21,553 nt of DNA from Saccoglossus kowalevskii (lineage: Eukaryota; Hemichordata; Enteropneusta; Harrimaniidae): NCBI RefSeq assembly GCF_000003605.2, contig NW_003123425.1, forward strand, positions 81,849-103,401, given 5' to 3'. The translations under genes were made by a program, and so were the position numbers. Below the pieces are notes generated by a model, which worked only from the letters and a program-made list of their open reading frames with translations, was not told where the DNA came from and did not search any database. Shown here one piece after another: positions 18,616 through 21,553 of this stretch. Position 1 is the stretch's first letter; each line of letters begins with the position of its first letter.

Positions 18616-18834
18616 ATGCATTTCAAAGGATGAAACGTCTGAGTGGATGTAAATTGTCACAAGGGAAAATCGAAACTATAACAGCACCTGCGGAACTGAT
18701 ATGGGCACTTGTAGACGCAGACAGTATATCTCAGTGTAACCTGTGTTTTCTGTCAAAAATGTTAAAGAGCGCAAGTCAATTTAAACTCGCCAAACAAGTG
18801 GATGAATATGCAAATCGTTGTGGTGGTAATATAG
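18616..18834 (+). CDS. Unit B: DED exon
   Basis: The exon follows acceptor tgtcttcatag, ends with donor ATAG|GTAAGT, and is phase 1 at both ends (219 nt, residues 29-102). It encodes DED helices 2-6: FQRMKRLSGCKLSQGKIE, PAELIWALVDADSISQCN, LCFLSKMLKSASQFKLAKQ and VDEYANR. With helix 1 on the previous exon, the whole DED spans about residues 13-95. The helix 3-4 region 'L-x-x-AL-x-x-x-x…N-L-x-F-L-x-x-x-L' is typical. The 'RxDL' motif of many DEDs is not kept (QFKL here). The frame is intact, unlike unit A. A homotypic adaptor role in caspase or NF-kB type signalling is inferred from the family. Distant alternatives are other death-fold members (CARD, PYD, Death). Confidence 0.75.
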
Positions 18835-19455
18835 GTAAGTGCAGACAATTTTGTGTAGGAAGAGATGTATCTATTCGTAATCAAGTATCACAATTTGTGA
18901 ACTACAATTACTAGACCAAGAGCACAACAAATGTGACGTATTGTATGTGACGTTTAATTGACGTATATGGGTATGGTCATAGAAGTCAGGAATGGCACGT
19001 ACACTGAACTTATGCCATACATACATTTTAAGGATGAAATCACTAAGAATTTGAAGCATTTGAGCATTTTCTGTTTCAAATTCAATTGAAATTGGAAACC
19101 AGACCAATTGACCGATCAAGACAACCTTGTCAAATATGATGCACTTGACCCATATATAATACAAAGCAAATGCCAATTCGATCGAAAGTTTTGAAGGAAA
19201 AGATTAAATTTAAGCGTTTTGTATTTTAGTGATTTTGATAAAACTTATTTAGAATAGAATTTGGTGGCTAAGGTGTCTGATTACTAAGATTTGTATTCGT
19301 GAAAAAAGTAGTCCGTATATTGCAACAATCATTTAAAAATATGGCAAACCTATAAAGAATTGGAACTCTGTGGATTCTTAAAAAAACGTTTTAACTGGGA
19401 TAGGCTTTCTGAGTTGGAGTGGTGTGTCACAATCATGGCGAACTCTCTCACACCC

Positions 19456-19553
19456 TCACTCACTCACTCACTCACTCACTCACTCACTCACTCACTCACT
19501 CACTCACTCACTCACTCACTCACTCACTCACTCACTCACTCACTCACTCACCC
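19456..19553. repeat. (CACT)n microsatellite beside a splice acceptor
   Basis: About 24 CACT units, ending some 32 bases before the acceptor at 19585. The Ser-Leu-Thr-His polypeptide read through it is an artefact of the repeat. Confidence 0.97.
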
Positions 19554-19585
19554 ACTAACTCATAATATCTTTCCGATATTTACAG

Positions 19586-19642
19586 GATTGAAACAAGGCT
19601 TTGACGATAATGACATCGAGTATTTTAAAACGCCATGTTGTA
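19586..19642 (+). CDS. Unit B: 57-nt linker exon
   Basis: The exon runs from acceptor ccgatatttacag to donor TGTA|GTAAGT, phase 1 at both ends, reading LKQGFDDNDIEYFKTPCC (residues 102-121 with split codons). It has the same length, phase and core (YFK-x-PC) as 5366-5422 in unit A. Confidence 0.85.
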
Positions 19643-20098
19643 GTAAGTACGATCATTATTATGTTTAATCATTATTATACGCGATAATTGTTATTTTTAC
19701 TCATTATTATTTATAATCATTGTTATGGCAACCAAATTAGAATTAGGAATATCTACTACCACTTATCATTAATGTAACAAATCGAAATTTCGGAATACTT
19801 TTACACTAAACACAACTGCAAATCTTGATACAAGTAATACTACTAATACTACTATTGCCTGTCAATAGCTCACAGGCAAATTGTTATTACCTGTTTAGTT
19901 GTGTCAACATGTTCATTCGTGGGACTTCAAACTGATAAAACGTGTATCATTACTGTTTGAAAATACATCATATCTGTTTTTGTTGTTTGCTTTGAGTAAT
20001 TGATTCATTGAGGAAATGAGAAAAGATTTGTTCATACTCAGACATATTATGTTTTATTTGTGACTGTATAATAATTCATAATTGTGCTCTATTTTCAG

Positions 20099-20491
20099 AT
20101 ATCATCCTTCCAGTTGGCCTGAAAATTGGCGACAAGAGTAGTGTACATTTGGCGGGAGTGTATTCGGTTTTTCGTGAACAGATTGCAATAATAAAATCAG
20201 ATGACAAGATGTCAGCAAAAGAGAAACTAGAACAAATACGCCAAATATTCAATGATTTTAAAGTAGAGCTGAGTGAAATTAAGATGTCCATTGTCAAATT
20301 TATTGTGAAATGTCGGACAATGTCAAGCTTTAGAATTTTAAAGAAAGGTGTACAATCTGGTAAGCTGGGCAAACTGTTAACTCCTGTCTTAGTTACAGAC
20401 AAGATGAAAGAAATGGTGAACGGTGAAGACATTGAAATATCTGTCAATGTAGATCCAAAGCAATTTGAAGACTGTGAACGATATTTTAAAG
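20099..20491 (+). CDS. Unit B: TRADD-N-like domain exon
   Basis: The exon runs from acceptor gctctattttcag to donor AAAG|GTATGT, phase 1 at both ends (residues 122-251). A first part (IILPVGLKIGDKSSVHL and EKLEQIRQIFNDFKVEL) leads by helix into the alpha/beta domain at about 183-250: VKFIVKCRTMSSFRIL, SGKLGKLLTPVLVTDKMKE and IEISVNVDPKQFEDCERYF. The arrangement of a strand with Cys, helix, 'SGKL', 'VTDK', strand and Asp/Cys helix matches TRADD-like N-terminal domains as I know them. The fold is best known for TRAF binding by TRADD; the ligand here is unknown. The frame is intact. Confidence 0.82.
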
Positions 20492-20695
20492 GTATGTTGT
20501 CAAGTATTTCTATGTCGAGATGTATAACGCGTATTTACACAATTATATAGTAGTAGAGTATATTTAAGTAGGTATTTAGTCTGCTTACATTGGCAGTGCC
20601 GCACATTGTTTAGAATCCGTGTAATTGAAGGACACGGTGCGTGTAATGTGGCTAGTGTTGTTTTATTCTGACAATGTATTCTCACTTATTTTTAG

Positions 20696-21231
20696 AATTT
20701 GAAAGCTTGGAAAAACTATTTTCTATGGGGCGAAAACAACGTTTGGTGAATCATAAAGTCCTGGAGTCATTGGGCCCACATTTCACGAGACTACCCAGTC
20801 GAATGGACATACGCTCATTCAGAGAACATGTGATCTTTCGAAGTATGAAGCAATTAGGAGCCGACAATCGTACACTGAGACAGCTAGAAAGAAGCAAGAC
20901 GCGTGATGTAAGTGCACTCAGGCATGAAGTAGAAACGAAGAAGGCGATGATTAACAACTTGGAAGCTGAAAAAGATGTCATCATCGATCAACTAAAACAA
21001 GTACAGCAAGAGTGTGATCAAAAACATATCACAGTATTAAGTGAAAGGGAGATTCACGTGCAGAAATTAGAAAATCAGCTGAAAATGACAAACGACCTGA
21101 TAGCAAATATTCCACGAACTGATCCCGAATTAGCTACGAAATACAAGAGATTCAAGTCAGCCTACACAAAAAAACTCGAAGAGGTTCCGGATGAAAGCAA
21201 AACTAAATCTATGCGGCAGTCAGATTCGGAG
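20696..21231 (+). CDS. Unit B: coiled-coil exon, last visible exon
   Basis: The exon runs from acceptor cttatttttag to donor GATTCGGAG|GTAAGA, phase 1 in and phase 0 out (residues 252-430). It encodes FESLEKLFSMGRKQRLVN, LPSRMDIRSFREHVIF and then a coiled coil at about 311-388 (LRHEVETKKAMINNLEAEK, LKQVQQECDQKHI, KLENQLKM). The end is a charged segment with SMRQSDSE. Unit A has the same start and donor but lacks 105 nt after QLKM. By analogy with unit A, a mini exon and a SAM exon should follow outside the window. If unspliced, the frame stops at 21238-21240. Confidence 0.85.
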
Positions 21232-21270
21232 GTAAGATAATACAATGCAAACTAGTCGCAATAAAAAATA

Positions 21271-21553
21271 TTATTACATCTGTCACCGTAAGTTATATAT
21301 ATGTCATTATAAGTTACAGCGTGCTGTAATTTTGCGGTATTTTACGGGGTATTTTCATCATATCATATAAGGAAGTACGAATTCTAAATACGGAATGATT
21401 ACGCGCATAAGCGTCCTCTAATAATAAAAACAAACGTGACTTCCACCAGGATTTGACCGTTTGAAGTTTGCTGATTCTGATCTAAACTTTTTTCTATTTC
21501 GTCATTCTCATGATGTAACCTTGAAAGAAAAGATGTGTAATAATAAGGTTATT
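21271..21553 (-). mobile_element. Dispersed repeat, copy 2, inverted and cut by the window end
   Basis: Read on the minus strand this matches 4997-5278 nearly end to end. Shared stretches include aataaccttattatta, tttgtttttattatta, ggacgctta and taaaataccgcaaaattac. Open frames are not kept between copies. It lies in the unit B intron after the coiled-coil exon, a different place from copy 1, so the two arrived separately. The rest of the element lies beyond the window. Confidence 0.75.

Noticed and set aside
19360-19668. ORF with repeated Ser-Leu-Thr-His
   Set aside because: It reads through the intronic (CACT)n tract; only its last part (19586-19642) is a real exon.
20076-20447. Minus-strand ORF opposite the unit B TRADD-N-like exon (also 5997-6263 in unit A)
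   Set aside because: Shadow frames opposite well-supported plus-strand exons; their similarity to each other simply follows from the paralogous exons.

Overview
The window is intron-rich, AT-rich animal DNA. Coding stretches are short, sit between GT...AG splice signals and keep consistent codon phases. The proteins carry metazoan death-fold and adaptor modules. I infer an invertebrate, possibly a mollusc or other lophotrochozoan; nothing in the sequence fixes the species.

Layout. 1-3.3 kb: no supported gene; a compound tetranucleotide microsatellite lies inside a 470-bp stretch bounded by 23-bp inverted repeats. 3.3-4.35 kb: an unrecognised ORF, a SAM-like exon broken by a 4-bp insertion (remnant of 'unit 0') and an orphan exon-like piece. 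4.6-10.3 kb ('unit A'): exons join in phase to encode a death effector domain (DED), a 57-nt linker exon, a TRADD-N-like domain, a coiled coil, a 31-nt mini exon and a SAM domain, then either a short terminal exon with its own poly(A) signals or a long leucine-rich-repeat (LRR) exon. Three of these exons carry frameshifts, so unit A looks like a pseudogene or a badly polished gene. 10.3-15 kb: long 3' flank with hairpins, a poly(A) signal and diverged short repeats. About 15.1 kb: a candidate minus-strand exon. 15.9-21.2 kb ('unit B'): a likely non-coding first exon at a YY1-type promoter motif, then five intact coding exons (DED helix 1, DED, linker, TRADD-N-like, coiled coil; 430 codons visible). 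The gene runs out of the window before any SAM or LRR part. Its introns hold a TTAA-flanked MITE, a tRNA-like fragment and a (CACT)n tract.

Units A and B are tandem paralogues: same exon order, same phases, about 84% identity over the TRADD-N-like core, and conserved intron sequence before the coiled-coil exon. DED and TRADD-N folds belong to cell-death and inflammatory signalling, SAM and coiled coils mediate oligomerisation, and LRRs bind ligands or partners. My inference is a small cluster of cytosolic innate-immune or apoptosis adaptors, expanding by duplication and decaying in places. The TRADD-N, DED and SAM calls rest on pattern recognition by eye, not on profile searches.
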